Of a stretch of 52,059 nt of DNA, positions 26,845 through 35,300 are shown piece after piece. Each line of letters starts with the position of its first letter. The first letter of the stretch is position 1. The notes under the pieces were generated by a model that did not search any database, was not told the origin of the DNA, and worked only from the letters and a program-made list of their open reading frames with translations. The stretch is taken from positions 1 to 52,059 of the forward strand of contig CANREB010000015.1 in NCBI GenBank assembly GCA_947629525.1. Direction: 5' to 3'. A program made the translations under genes and the position numbers. This stretch comes from an uncultured Lachnospiraceae bacterium (GTDB taxonomy: Bacteria > Bacillota > Clostridia > Lachnospirales > Lachnospiraceae).

Positions 26845-26921
26845 GAATTTAGGAAAAATATACAAAAACGCGGTGCTGCTGCCGCAATGCACCTCTTATT
26901 TTGTATATTTTTCCTAAATTC
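26845..26921. repeat. 77-bp palindromic element, copy 2
   Basis: The 55-bp core is 26856-26910. Outside it the sequence stays complementary as GAATTTAGGAA with TTCCTAAATTC, giving terminal arms of more than 20 paired bases when the core ends AAATATACAAAA and TTTTGTATATTT are included. The arm sequence differs from that of copy 1 at 3793 but is again self-complementary. It lies about 60 bases upstream of the Rpn start, so it would be in its promoter region or leader. The left flank TCTAAGACGTCC matches the corresponding flank of copy 1. Confidence 0.88.
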
Positions 26922-26987
26922 TACGCTTTCGAATACATCTGCAATTTCCCTTCCTCAGCCAAAATATTTCCTGATATTATAATTATA

Positions 26988-27119
26988 TCATATCGAACGT
27001 TTATTTGCAAACATCAGGTCGCCTAAAAGAGCTTCGCTTGCAATCTGCCCCGGAACAGACTGAATCTTTAGCATAGCGGATACCAATACATTTGTGTCTA
27101 TTACTGCATAATAATGCAT
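26988..27119 (-). pseudogene. Truncated PIN-domain toxin
   Basis: An ATG at 27119, preceded by AGGAGGCGGCGCA, opens a frame reading MHYYAVIDTNVLVSAML and then SVPGQIASEALLGD. This is the start of a PIN-domain ribonuclease with its first catalytic aspartate (VIDTNVLVSA). After about 34 residues the frame runs into the edge of the Rpn unit (27014) and stops at 26988 after nine unrelated residues. The rest of the PIN fold, including the other acidic residues, is absent, so the product cannot be an active nuclease. It follows the RelB-type antitoxin gene by 11 bases, the normal layout of such a toxin-antitoxin operon. Confidence 0.8.
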
Positions 27120-27130
27120 TGCGCCGCCTC

Positions 27131-27424
27131 CTATTTTGTTTTTCTTACCGCCTCTATTTCAGCATTTATCTCTTCCAAAGACATTTCTGAAGTTCCATTT
27201 TCCATGGCAGCGTTGCTTAACTCCTGAAGAGCTCTTGCTGCTTTCTCAGCCTTATAGTCACTCTTTGGTAAAATCATATCAAAAGGAACGCCATTAACCA
27301 TGACCGATCTTTTCAAAAACATCCGTACTGCTGTAGATAGATCAATTCCCAATGCGTCATACACAGCAGTTGCCTGATTTTTTAATTCATCATCAATTCT
27401 TACCTGTACTAATGTAGTTGCCAT
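27131..27424 (-). CDS. RelB/DinJ family antitoxin
   Basis: A 97-residue protein starting MATTLVQVRIDDELKNQATA, the ribbon-helix-helix DNA-binding start of RelB/DinJ antitoxins, followed by LSTAVRMFLKRSVMVNGVPFDM and a helical toxin-binding tail. Such proteins neutralise a partner RNase and repress their own operon. Its partner here is a PIN toxin cut short by an inserted unit, so the antitoxin is probably an orphan. I prefer the ATG at 27424, nine bases after AAGGGAG, to one nine bases earlier that abuts the ribosome site. Its promoter carries an obvious operator. Confidence 0.88.
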   Translation of the reverse strand: MATTLVQVRIDDELKNQATAVYDALGIDLSTAVRMFLKRSVMVNGVPFDMILPKSDYKAEKAARALQELSNAAMENGTSEMSLEEINAEIEAVRKTK

Positions 27425-27457
27425 ATCAATCATCTCCCTTGATAAGTTTGTAATTCA

Positions 27458-27485
27458 ATTATAATATATTGTATGACAATGTCAA
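27458..27485 (-). promoter_or_regulatory. Promoter and operator of the relB-type antitoxin
   Basis: On the minus strand a perfect TTGACA and a perfect TATAAT are separated by 16 bp. The palindrome TGACAATGTCA (27474-27484) overlaps the -35 and is a likely autoregulation site for the ribbon-helix-helix antitoxin. Confidence 0.8.
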
Positions 27486-27540
27486 TGATGTATGTTGGAT
27501 TTTCCCGTCCACTGGCGGGGCATGCACATTAATACATATA

Positions 27541-27584
27541 AACAGCCTCACGCTATGTCTGGTGCGGCATGGCGTGAGGCTGTT
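27541..27584. terminator. Terminator hairpin downstream of Rpn gene 2
   Basis: Perfect 13-base arms AACAGCCTCACGC and GCGTGAGGCTGTT. It is the counterpart of the hairpin at 25806; the arms are conserved while the loop differs at several positions. Confidence 0.75.
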
Positions 27585-27592
27585 GCTTATTT

Positions 27593-28543
27593 TTATTTCC
27601 AGTATTTGTCCATATAGTATTGAGCTTTTTGTTGGTCTAGGTCGAATTTTTCGGATATTTTTGAAAGCGTGTCGTCCTTTTTTATGTTAAATTCTTTGCA
27701 GGTCTCTATTATGGATTTGATGCCCTGAAGTTTTCCTTCTTCTATGCCTTGCCTCAAACCTTGCTCTTTTCCCATTGTTACGAATGCATCTGCTACTTCA
27801 CACACGGCTGTTCCCTCCTTACTTGTGTCGCCTATCTGTATATACCTCTTGTCGCCTGTTATTGACGCTAACGTGTATAATGTGTCTTTGGTATGGATCA
27901 ATATCTGCTTGTCTTCTCGAAGCATTTTTATCTGTTCTTCTTTATTATATGACTTCTGAAGGAATTTTGCAATACACGCAAAATCTGAACGGAAGCGTTC
28001 TGCTTCTTCATCTGTAAACTCTCGCAGCTTTATCAGATTTAAGCTGTAATTCTGTATATATTTCCTTACGGCGTCATCTTTTGGTATGTCAAGCATGTCA
28101 TGTATACTTTTGGGTATGTTTTCTGTTCCGTAATAAAGCATAAGCGTAATCACGGGTTTGAGTTTCTGTTCGGGATGAAGTACTTTCACGTATGCTTCGT
28201 TTTTATCCTTTTTATTTTTGGTTGTGTACTCTTCTATCTGCCTGTCATATGCAGCGTAATCGTATCCCATTACTTTAAATGGTGCTGTGTAATCGGGCAC
28301 GTATTGGTTTTCCACGCCCCATATCACGTATCTGACTCCGTTCCGCACATCTTCCATGCAGCTGTCGCGGTAAAGTCCCTTTAACCTGCTGTCGCCTTTT
28401 GCCGCACTGCTGTTATTGTAATACGGCTTCAGGCTTTTTTCATCCAAAACCTGTCTTCCTTCATATATTATCGCATTTATTATGTCTGCAAATACATCAG
28501 GATGCGATATAAGGCTGTTGGACGATAAATCTGTCTGTCCCAT
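27593..28543 (-). CDS. Rpn family recombination-promoting nuclease/putative transposase, paralogue 2
   Basis: A 316-residue near-duplicate of the Rpn protein at 25858. The two are almost identical through the nuclease and middle region. They differ mainly near the C-terminus, where this copy has GKEQGLRQGIEEGKLQG in place of GIERGKEQG, that is, extra repeats of a short Gly-Gln-rich helix motif. All nuclease residues visible in copy 1 are kept here. The start is the ATG at 28543, after GGGGAGGAAATTT. Its upstream region holds the third 77-bp palindromic element. Both copies appear functional, which implies recent duplication or selection to keep them. Confidence 0.85.
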   Translation of the reverse strand: MGQTDLSSNSLISHPDVFADIINAIIYEGRQVLDEKSLKPYYNNSSAAKGDSRLKGLYRDSCMEDVRNGVRYVIWGVENQYVPDYTAPFKVMGYDYAAYDRQIEEYTTKNKKDKNEAYVKVLHPEQKLKPVITLMLYYGTENIPKSIHDMLDIPKDDAVRKYIQNYSLNLIKLREFTDEEAERFRSDFACIAKFLQKSYNKEEQIKMLREDKQILIHTKDTLYTLASITGDKRYIQIGDTSKEGTAVCEVADAFVTMGKEQGLRQGIEEGKLQGIKSIIETCKEFNIKKDDTLSKISEKFDLDQQKAQYYMDKYWK

Positions 28544-28604
28544 AAATTTCCTCCCCATTAATGTAAAATATTCGGGCGATTGCAAAGCATGTTCTAAGAC
28601 GTCC

Positions 28605-28681
28605 GAATTTAGTCAAAATATACAAAAACGCGGTGCTGCTATCGCAATGCACCTCTTATTTTGTATATTTTTCCTAAATTC
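28605..28681. repeat. 77-bp palindromic element, copy 3
   Basis: The core is 28616-28670, with outer arms GAATTTAG and CTAAATTC. It differs from copy 2 at a few places as part of the duplicated Rpn unit; three bases next to the core no longer pair (GTCA against TTCC), so the hairpin is slightly less perfect. Confidence 0.87.
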
Positions 28682-28845
28682 TACACTTTCAAATACATCT
28701 GCAATTTCCCTTCCTCAGTCAAAATATTTTCTGATATTATAATTATATCATGCCGAACATTTATTCGCAAACATTTGTTCTATTTTTTATAATTATTTAA
28801 TATACTTGCGCATACATATAACGGCAGCCACTAGCAACCACTCAA

Positions 28846-28993
28846 GCCCGCACAGAGGCATACACAGCATTCAGACTTTTGAAAAGCGTCGTCACTTAGC
28901 GAAGCAAGCTGCAAGGCGCCGCTGAGCTTAGTGTCCGCTACGCTTTTCAGAAGCGCAAGCGTGTCTGAATGTTGTGTATGCCTCTGTGCGGGC
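28846..28993. repeat. 148-bp palindromic element, copy B
   Basis: The core 28869-28970 is the reverse complement of the core of copy A at about 93 of 102 positions. The outer 31-base arms (28846-28876 and 28963-28993) pair with each other at all but one position. Beyond the ATTCAGAC end their sequence (GCCCGCACAGAGGCATACAC) is unrelated to that of copy A except for the first few bases. Immediately outside, TCATTATT on the right and CCACT on the left match the outside of copy A in the same orientation, so the core is inverted relative to its surroundings. It lies in a gene-free stretch. Confidence 0.9.
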
Positions 28994-29066
28994 GTCATTA
29001 TTTGTTTTGGGGTTTGTCTTGCCGTTATCGCATCTGTACTTGCTGTATGTCGTTAAGTTGCTGTTG

Positions 29067-29213
29067 TTATGAGATTTTTAGTTTCGGCTTAAAGTTAGGA
29101 CAGAAAAAGTCGGAGATTATTTTCATAAGCTCCGGCTCTCCGACTTTTTCATTATCTCCTTGTGACAAATACTCACGAATGTTGACAAACATAAATATGT
29201 CATTTGCTTCCAT
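29067..29213 (-). pseudogene. Short ORF, possibly a truncated acetyltransferase gene
   Basis: A 48-residue minus-strand frame starting MEANDIFMFVNIREYLSQGD after GGGAGAAAGCGA and reading ELMKIISDFFCPNF before an early stop. The pattern resembles the N-terminal lead of some GNAT-family acetyltransferases (a short helix ending F-S/F-C-P-N), but no catalytic region follows. It is probably a remnant cut off near the palindromic element. A 14-bp inverted repeat lies inside it. The family suggestion is tentative. Confidence 0.35.
29103..29150. repeat. 14-bp perfect inverted repeat
   Basis: GAAAAAGTCGGAGA (29103-29116) pairs perfectly with TCTCCGACTTTTTC (29137-29150) around a 20-base loop. The T-run on both strands would allow it to act as a terminator, although it lies within the short ORF described above. 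Confidence 0.6.
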
Positions 29214-29426
29214 TCGCTTTCTCCCTTTTCATTTTAAGAAACACCTTTATCAGTACATAATTATTATTTGCCTGCAAATAATAATATGACTCATTTTTAA
29301 AATAGTTATTCTGAAAGCGGAAGCTTTCATGTCTGTTGGCACTTTGCTTACTCATACTTTCCTAACCATATTTTATGATGTTTCCGTCGCTGTGGCAATA
29401 AAATCTTTTTGAAATGTATAATACAA
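29214..29426. other. Gene-free stretch with two small palindromes
   Basis: No gene is seen. ATTATTATTTGC and GCAAATAATAAT (29260-29285) form a nearly gapless 12-bp palindrome. GAAAGC-GGAA-GCTTTC (29312-29327) is a small hairpin that could be a weak terminator for the minus-strand gene at 29427. Confidence 0.5.
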
Positions 29427-30110
29427 CTAATAAATGAATACCCTTATGCCTGCTGCCTGTAGTGCTCGAGGATCAGCAGAATATATGGTAGTAGGTTGTG
29501 GATCATATGGTATGTATTTATCAGGCACTTGGGCATATGTCTTGCAAAAACGATAGTAAGCTATCGTACCGCCTTTTGCTATATTATCTTCTACCTGTGG
29601 GTCAAAAACGTATTCCACGCCATTAATATTTGCAACAACCCAAGTATGCCCGGTATATCCGCCGCTTGCCTTGTGCGTCTTCCCTGATACTAAGTAGCTG
29701 TTTAACCCTATCGCTTTCAGCATTTCTGAGTATATATATGAATAGTCATCACATACTCCTGTCGCACTCACCAATGCTACATATCCTATATAATCTCCAT
29801 AAGTTACAAAGTTTACGGGGTCAGCATCCACAAGATCAAAACCCGGCGTACCATACTGCATATATGTTATAAGCCAGTCATAGCACGCTTTAGCCTTGTC
29901 ATAAGTAGTCATTTCAGGTGTTGTTATCTGTGACAACAGATAAGTTATCATGTTATCTAAAAGCTGTGAACCTGACGGTGTCTCTGTTGGTGTAACTACC
30001 GCTGAATTGAGGATGTCCGCCACTGAATTGCCCGCTGCACATACATTGATTGAGCAAAGCATTACTACCACCATCGTTGCTGCTATCATTTTACAAATCC
30101 TTTTTTTCAT
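29427..30110 (-). CDS. Secreted transglutaminase-like cysteine protease-fold protein
   Basis: A 227-residue exported protein. The signal peptide is MKKRICKMIAATMVVVMLCS with a likely cut after CAA near residue 26. The transglutaminase-like (papain-like) triad is clear: Cys120 in ATGVCDDYSYIY, His155 in GYTGHTWVVAN, and Asp170 in YVFDPQVEDN. Family members act as peptidases or cross-linkers at the cell surface; the substrate is unknown. The start follows TGGAGGAACAAA. It stands alone on the minus strand between the Rpn region and the peptide cluster. No cell-wall anchor is visible. Confidence 0.88.
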   Translation of the reverse strand: MKKRICKMIAATMVVVMLCSINVCAAGNSVADILNSAVVTPTETPSGSQLLDNMITYLLSQITTPEMTTYDKAKACYDWLITYMQYGTPGFDLVDADPVNFVTYGDYIGYVALVSATGVCDDYSYIYSEMLKAIGLNSYLVSGKTHKASGGYTGHTWVVANINGVEYVFDPQVEDNIAKGGTIAYYRFCKTYAQVPDKYIPYDPQPTTIYSADPRALQAAGIRVFIY

Positions 30111-30524
30111 TTTGTTCCTCCATTCTGCCGCTTCTTATGCGGCGATTTAAAATAATTAATGATTTTCTTATAACTTTTCCTATACTTTTTCACTATCAGT
30201 ACACCTTATTTTTCAGAATTTGCCCTCCTTTCCTGCATATTTGTGAACAAGTCTGCTTGTAGACTTGTATATTTTATTGTAATTTGGGAAGCACTGGTAA
30301 CGTTACATCAATTATACCAAAATTTCCACTTAAAAAATAGCATATTGGGGAAAAGTTATATATATTTCTTGGGTCTTTATTTTAAAAGCATCCTCCTCAT
30401 TCTAAATAATGTCATAGAAACAGCCAAAATCATTGAAATTACACGTTTCATAATCTTACTCCCAATCAATTTCTGTCCAGACAGCTGAACATACATCAGT
30501 ATCCGAGTTTTAAATACAGCACTG
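30111..30524. other. Intergenic region with a signal-peptide-like fragment
   Basis: About 400 AT-rich bases between the transglutaminase-like gene and the end of the peptide cluster. A short minus-strand frame at 30377-30451 reads MKRVISMILAVSMTLF and then a basic tail of eight residues; GGGAG lies upstream. It looks like the start of a lost secreted protein. A small hairpin GCCGC-TTCTTAT-GCGGC lies near 30131 in the leader of the gene to the left. No clear terminator for the peptide cluster was found. Confidence 0.4.
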
Positions 30525-32088
30525 TCAATTAATATATTTTTCTTTCAACTTAACCCTGTCAATCTTCCCATTTGCATTCAATGGCAGACTGTCCAAACAA
30601 ATCACCAAGCTTGGTAACATATACCGAGGTAATAGTGTAGCAAGCTTTTTATTAATTTCACTGCTTGTATATGATTTTCCTTCCAAAAACAAAACAATAA
30701 AATCATACATAGGATTGTATAAACAACAACATGATGCAACACCGTCTATGGTCGAAGCAGCCGTTTCAATCTCACCAAGTTCGATCCGATGACCAAGATG
30801 CTTAATCTGAAAATCTTTTCGTGAGAGGTAAATCAGTTCATGGTATTCATTGTATTTCACCAAATCACCGGTTCGATATATTTTCTCCTCGTAAGCTTTC
30901 TGAAGAGGATTCTGTATGAAAGCTTGTGATGTCCGCTCCGGATCATTGTAATATCCAGCCGCAAGGCAAGTGCCACGAACACACAACTCTCCTACTATGT
31001 CCGGCTCTGTCACTAATCTGTCCTGATCATCAAGCACAAGAATTTCTGTATTACGCATTGGTCTGCCAATAGGAAGCGGCTCATCATCACTGAATGGACG
31101 ATCAACGATATAATAGGTGCAAGCATCAGTAATTTCTGTTGGACCATAAAGGTTAGCATACTGTACATTAGGCAGATGACGGCGCCATAGGTTTAAGGTT
31201 TTATTATGCATAACCTCGCCACAAAAAAGTATCCGTTTAAGCGTCTTTGACAAATCTACTGTTTCAAAAGCTTTAGACCACGCCACCTGAGACAGCGCTG
31301 ATGGCACCCAAAAAATGGTGCTAATCTTATTATCTGCCAGATATTGCAATAACTGCGGTATTTGATGGAACAAGTCTTCCGAAATAATGTGAAGCTCCGC
31401 CCCTGTTTTTACCGATGAATAAATATCCAAAATAGAATTATCAAAGTAAAACGGTGCTTGATTGCCAATCGAATCTTTTTCTGTGATATTAAATTGATCT
31501 GTTACCCAATCTATATAATCTATGACACTCCTATGTGTAACTGCCACGCCTTTGGGCATACCAGTAGAACCGGATGTGAACAGAACATACAACAAGTCTG
31601 TGTCAAGAATACGATCAACAAATTGTGCAGCTTCTATACCCCCCCCCCTGTATGTTATTATTAAGTGCAAAGTTTTCGCTCATTTCATTGGTAATATCCT
31701 CAAAACAAAGAACATAACCGCAAAAATCAATTTCTTTCCCCATGCCGATTTGTTCACTGTTCTCGCGCGTCGCGATAAACATAATCGGCTGCAGAGTGTT
31801 TATAATCTTTTCCACGCGTGCAAATGGCATATCTGTCGCAATTGGACAGTAAAAACATCCACTGTAGGCTACACCCAAATAAGTCAAAAGCATATCTGTT
31901 GACTTTTCCATATAAATTACCACAGGGCATTTTCCTCCCGGGACGATTACTTCAATCTGCTTGGCAATAGATAAAGCCTTTTGGCGGACCTCAGCCCATG
32001 TATAAGAACCTTTGTTATCCACGAATGCAATTTTTTCGGGGAAACATCTCGCGGTATATTCAAGCCATTGAACTACACTGTTTTGCAT
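30525..32088 (-). pseudogene. Stand-alone adenylation enzyme (DltA-like), frameshifted at a poly-G tract
   Basis: Two frames together make one AMP-forming adenylation enzyme of about 520 residues. The N-terminal part (31639-32088) starts MQNSVVQWLEYTARCFPEKI and breaks off at a run of ten G on the coding strand. The rest continues in another frame with FTSGSTGMPKGVAVTH (A3), NLYGPTEITD (A5), YRTGDL (A7), HRIELGEIE (A8-like) and the C-terminal NANGKIDR with the catalytic lysine. With nine or twelve G the two parts read through as one intact protein; with ten they do not. It probably activates an amino acid for the free carrier protein just upstream (30-base gap). It may be a phase-off allele rather than a dead gene. 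Confidence 0.85.
31639..31648 (-). repeat. Homopolymer tract of ten G (coding strand) causing a frameshift
   Basis: The plus strand shows ten consecutive C. It falls exactly where the reading frame of the adenylation enzyme shifts. A length divisible by three restores the frame. Tracts of this length are prone to slipped-strand change and also to sequencing error. Confidence 0.9.
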
Positions 32089-32118
32089 ATTATCATATCC
32101 TCCATTTCATCAATATAT

Positions 32119-32346
32119 TTACTCGTACTTTCCATAAGCTTCCAAATAATCTACGATATCTTTGACACATACAAATTTCGTAATATCTCGATCTGCAATC
32201 TCAATGCCAAAGACATCTTCAAACTCGCTAACAATCTCAACAACGTCAAAGGATGACAAACCAAGGTCAGCCTCTAAAATGGACTGCTCAGTAATATCCG
32301 TAATTCCCGTATATTGCTCTAAAATTGACTTTATCTGTTCAAACAT
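32119..32346 (-). CDS. Free-standing acyl/peptidyl carrier protein
   Basis: A 75-residue carrier protein starting MFEQIKSILEQYTGI. The phosphopantetheine attachment serine is Ser32 in ADLGLSSFDVVEIVSEFE, and the acidic helix II (EIVSEFEDVFGIEI) is typical of acyl carrier proteins. It overlaps the end of the megasynthase gene by eight bases and is followed by the adenylation enzyme, so it likely receives either the acyl chain from the acyl-AMP ligase or an amino acid from the DltA-like enzyme. Which of the two cannot be settled from sequence. Confidence 0.9.
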   Translation of the reverse strand: MFEQIKSILEQYTGITDITEQSILEADLGLSSFDVVEIVSEFEDVFGIEIADRDITKFVCVKDIVDYLEAYGKYE

Positions 32347-35300
32347 TTTCTTTTATCCTCCAATATCCAATTTTTTCAAAATATGCTGTGTACTTGCGCA
32401 GGTACTCTAACCCTATTTCACCCCAGGTAAATCCCAGCCGCCGTAAATATTCTTCAGTAAATCGGTTTTCAATACGAATGTTACTGTCATAATTAAGACG
32501 GTCATGTTCGTCCAAGTCATTAATAAATAATTCAAGAATGTGTTCCATCCCAGCCTGCCTTGCAGTTCCACGAAGAGCAGAAGCAAACTCTTTTCCAGAA
32601 ACAACTTGAACGGGATATCCCAACTCGGAAAAATACTTTATAAGTATGTTTAAATACACTACCTTTGTACTGTTAATGTGAAACACAGTGCGATTCTGAT
32701 CAAAGTGCCGTGCCAAGAGCATAATAGCTTTTGCCGCTTCGTCAATAGGAGTAAATTCCACATACATTCCATCTTCAATCAGATAATCAGGCAACATTCC
32801 CAGTTCGAGAACACCTTTAATTCGCTGTGCGGCAGCATTAGTTTTATAGTTTATCTGAAAGACGCCATCACTGGCACGATTAGTCAAGTTTCCCATACGC
32901 ATAATACAAGCCTGCACTCCATCCCTGACTGACTCCAACACCAGCTTTTCCGCCTCAAATTTACTTCTGGCATAGACATTTTCCAATGGCTGACCTATAT
33001 ATAAACTGTCTTCGTAAAAATGTTTTTCTGTATCACTTACATAACCATCAAAAACGTCAATATTTCCATTACCAGACACGCTTATTGTAGAAATATGAAT
33101 CAGCCTTACTCCACTGTGCTTACAAAAATCTACTATCCGTCTTGTGGTGTCCACATTTACATCATAGAAATACTTATATGATCCATAATGCTTTACACTT
33201 GCAGCAGCATTGATGGCAGTGTTCGCATTATCAAGCAGGACTTGATAATCCCGAGTATTTAAATCAAAATTGTCCTTTTGTAAATCTCCGCAGAAAGTCT
33301 GAATTCGCACACCCAACAGAGAAATATATTTTTCTCCAAAATAAAATTTCAGTAATTCTTTAAGACGTTTTTCGCTATCTGCTTGATTTTCCCCACGCAC
33401 AAGACAATACGCTATACCCTTGTCGTTGTCCAAGTAATCCGCCAGAATATGTATGCCTAAATACCCCGTCGCGCCTGCAAGTAAAATGTTTCCCACTTCT
33501 GTTCTGTTAGGAATATACTTTATTTCAGCGCGGTTCTTAGCCAATACAGCGTTTACTGCCATAAAGTCTGTTTCCTTATATGGGACAAGCGACTTATTAT
33601 CCATTACTGTTGATGATTTTTGATTAGAATTTATCGGATTACTTCCCAATTCTATAAATTCACTCAATTCTCGCACGGTAGGGTATTCAAAAATATTTTG
33701 AAGCGAAAAATAAATTTTCTCCGTATGTGCCTGCGCCAAAAACTCAATAGCCTTTAAACTGTCGCCTCCAAGATCAAAAAAGTTATCTTCCCTGCCAACC
33801 GGAGAATACTCAAGTACTTTTTCCATTAAAGCTGCCAAACGCCTTTCCAGCTCACTTGCTGGAGCGACAAATTCTTTGGCAAAGGAAATATTATGCAAAT
33901 CAACCTCTGGCAACGCTTTACGATCAATTTTTCCGCTGGAAGTGAGCGGAAGCTTGTCCAATCTGGTAAATATGTGAGGCATCATATACCGAGGGAGTTT
34001 GTTCCGAATGGCGGATTTAATTCCATCCAAAGTAACCAAATCACCAGACACATAGAATGCGCAGATAAGCTGCCGCCCTTTCTCGTCTTTGCGCACTGAT
34101 ACTACTGCCTGATTGACACCTTCTACACCGACAATTGCGTTTTCAATCTCGCCCAGCTCAATTCGCAGCCCACGGATTTTTACCTGAAAATCATTCCGCC
34201 CCACGTAAATGATATTACCATCTTTCCTCCAATATGCTAAATCACCTGTCTTGTAAAGCTTGCCTGAACCAAAAGGATTTTGCACAAACTTTTCATCAGT
34301 TAATTCAGGGCGATTAAGATATCCTGCCCCTACTCCGTCACCAGCAATGCATAATTCACCAGTAACACCGACTGGTACAAGGCGCATGTACTTGTCTACA
34401 ATATAAATTTGAATATTGGCAATTGGACTGCCGATAGTAATATTTCCCGGCTCAACTACCATTGTAGTGACACAAATGGTGGCTTCAGACGGACCATAAA
34501 GATTAATCACCTCTGCTGTTTCATTTACACCACGAATTAAAGAAAGAAGTTCTTCCGGAAACACCTCTCCTCCAACAATAAAGCGCGTAACATTCTTCCA
34601 AACCTTCAGATGAATGCTCCCCCCTATATACTGTTTCAGCTTTGTTGGAGTGGCAAACATAAGTGTTTGCGGATGACTTTCTAACAATTTTTCCAAGCAA
34701 GATTGATTATATATTGCATCCTCATCTGCCAAAACAACAGGAATCCCACGAATTAAAGGAATTATTGTCTCTAAAATGGAACAGTCAAAGGTATAAATGG
34801 TAAAGGCACATGCAGAGCTAATGTCGCGATACCAATTTGCATTAGCTTCGGAGAAATTTAATATCCCACTATGCGTCAATGTACTGAGCTTTGGTGTTCC
34901 TGTAGAACCCGATGTTGGAATCACGCAATAAAGATTTCCTCCAATAATCGAATGGATTAGCGGTTCTTTTGACAGTAATGCTGTAAGGTTTTCTCCCACA
35001 ATAAAATACTTCGCATTACTTTCCCGCAGTAATGCATCCTTGCGTTGTTGCGGGTAATCCGGATCTATTGTAAGATAAGCCGCCCCTGTTTTGAGTATCC
35101 CAAACATAGTTGCAATCAGGTGGCTATCCCTCGGCAGGGCAAAACCTACAATATCTCCAGGCTTCACACCTTTCTCTATTAAACCATTAGCAATGCAATT
35201 TGCCTCATCATTCAGCTCTTGGTATGACAAGCTGCGATCACAAGCAATAATCGCCGTCTTGTCAGGATTTTTTCTCACTTGTTCCTCAAAAATCTGGTGT

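Larger units (their letters stand above)
25787..27014. repeat. Duplicated Rpn unit, copy 1
   Basis: This 1.2-kb stretch is a close direct repeat of 27522-28774. It contains a terminator hairpin, an Rpn-family gene, a 77-bp palindromic element and a short AT-rich tail ending GCAAACAT. Just beyond 27014 the two copies diverge abruptly: here the sequence continues into a PIN toxin gene, which is thereby truncated. Further to the left, the short sequence before 25621 (ATTTTCCTGTCCAC) also matches the left neighbour of copy 2. Confidence 0.88.
27522..28774. repeat. Duplicated Rpn unit, copy 2
   Basis: Direct repeat of 25787-27014. It is about 25 bp longer, mainly because its Rpn gene has a 24-bp in-frame addition. 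Its left neighbour (27503-27521) corresponds to the sequence around the 148-bp hairpin in copy 1, but the hairpin is missing here, leaving CCACTGGCGGGG. Its right end at GCAAACAT is followed by unrelated AT-rich sequence and then the second 148-bp element. Confidence 0.88.

Noticed and set aside
26785..26892. N-terminal extension of the first Rpn protein from an earlier ATG
   Set aside because: The extension would be encoded by the 77-bp palindrome, is not conserved in the paralogue, and the later ATG has a strong ribosome site in both copies.
25600..29000. CRISPR array or insertion sequence
   Set aside because: The repeats are long hairpins and a large direct duplication, not short spaced repeats. 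No DDE or HUH transposase and no terminal inverted repeats bounding a transposase were found.
30525..32088. Two separate genes, one for each half of the adenylation enzyme
   Set aside because: The halves fit end to end as one AMP-forming enzyme, and the break coincides with the ten-G tract. A single frameshifted gene is the simpler reading.
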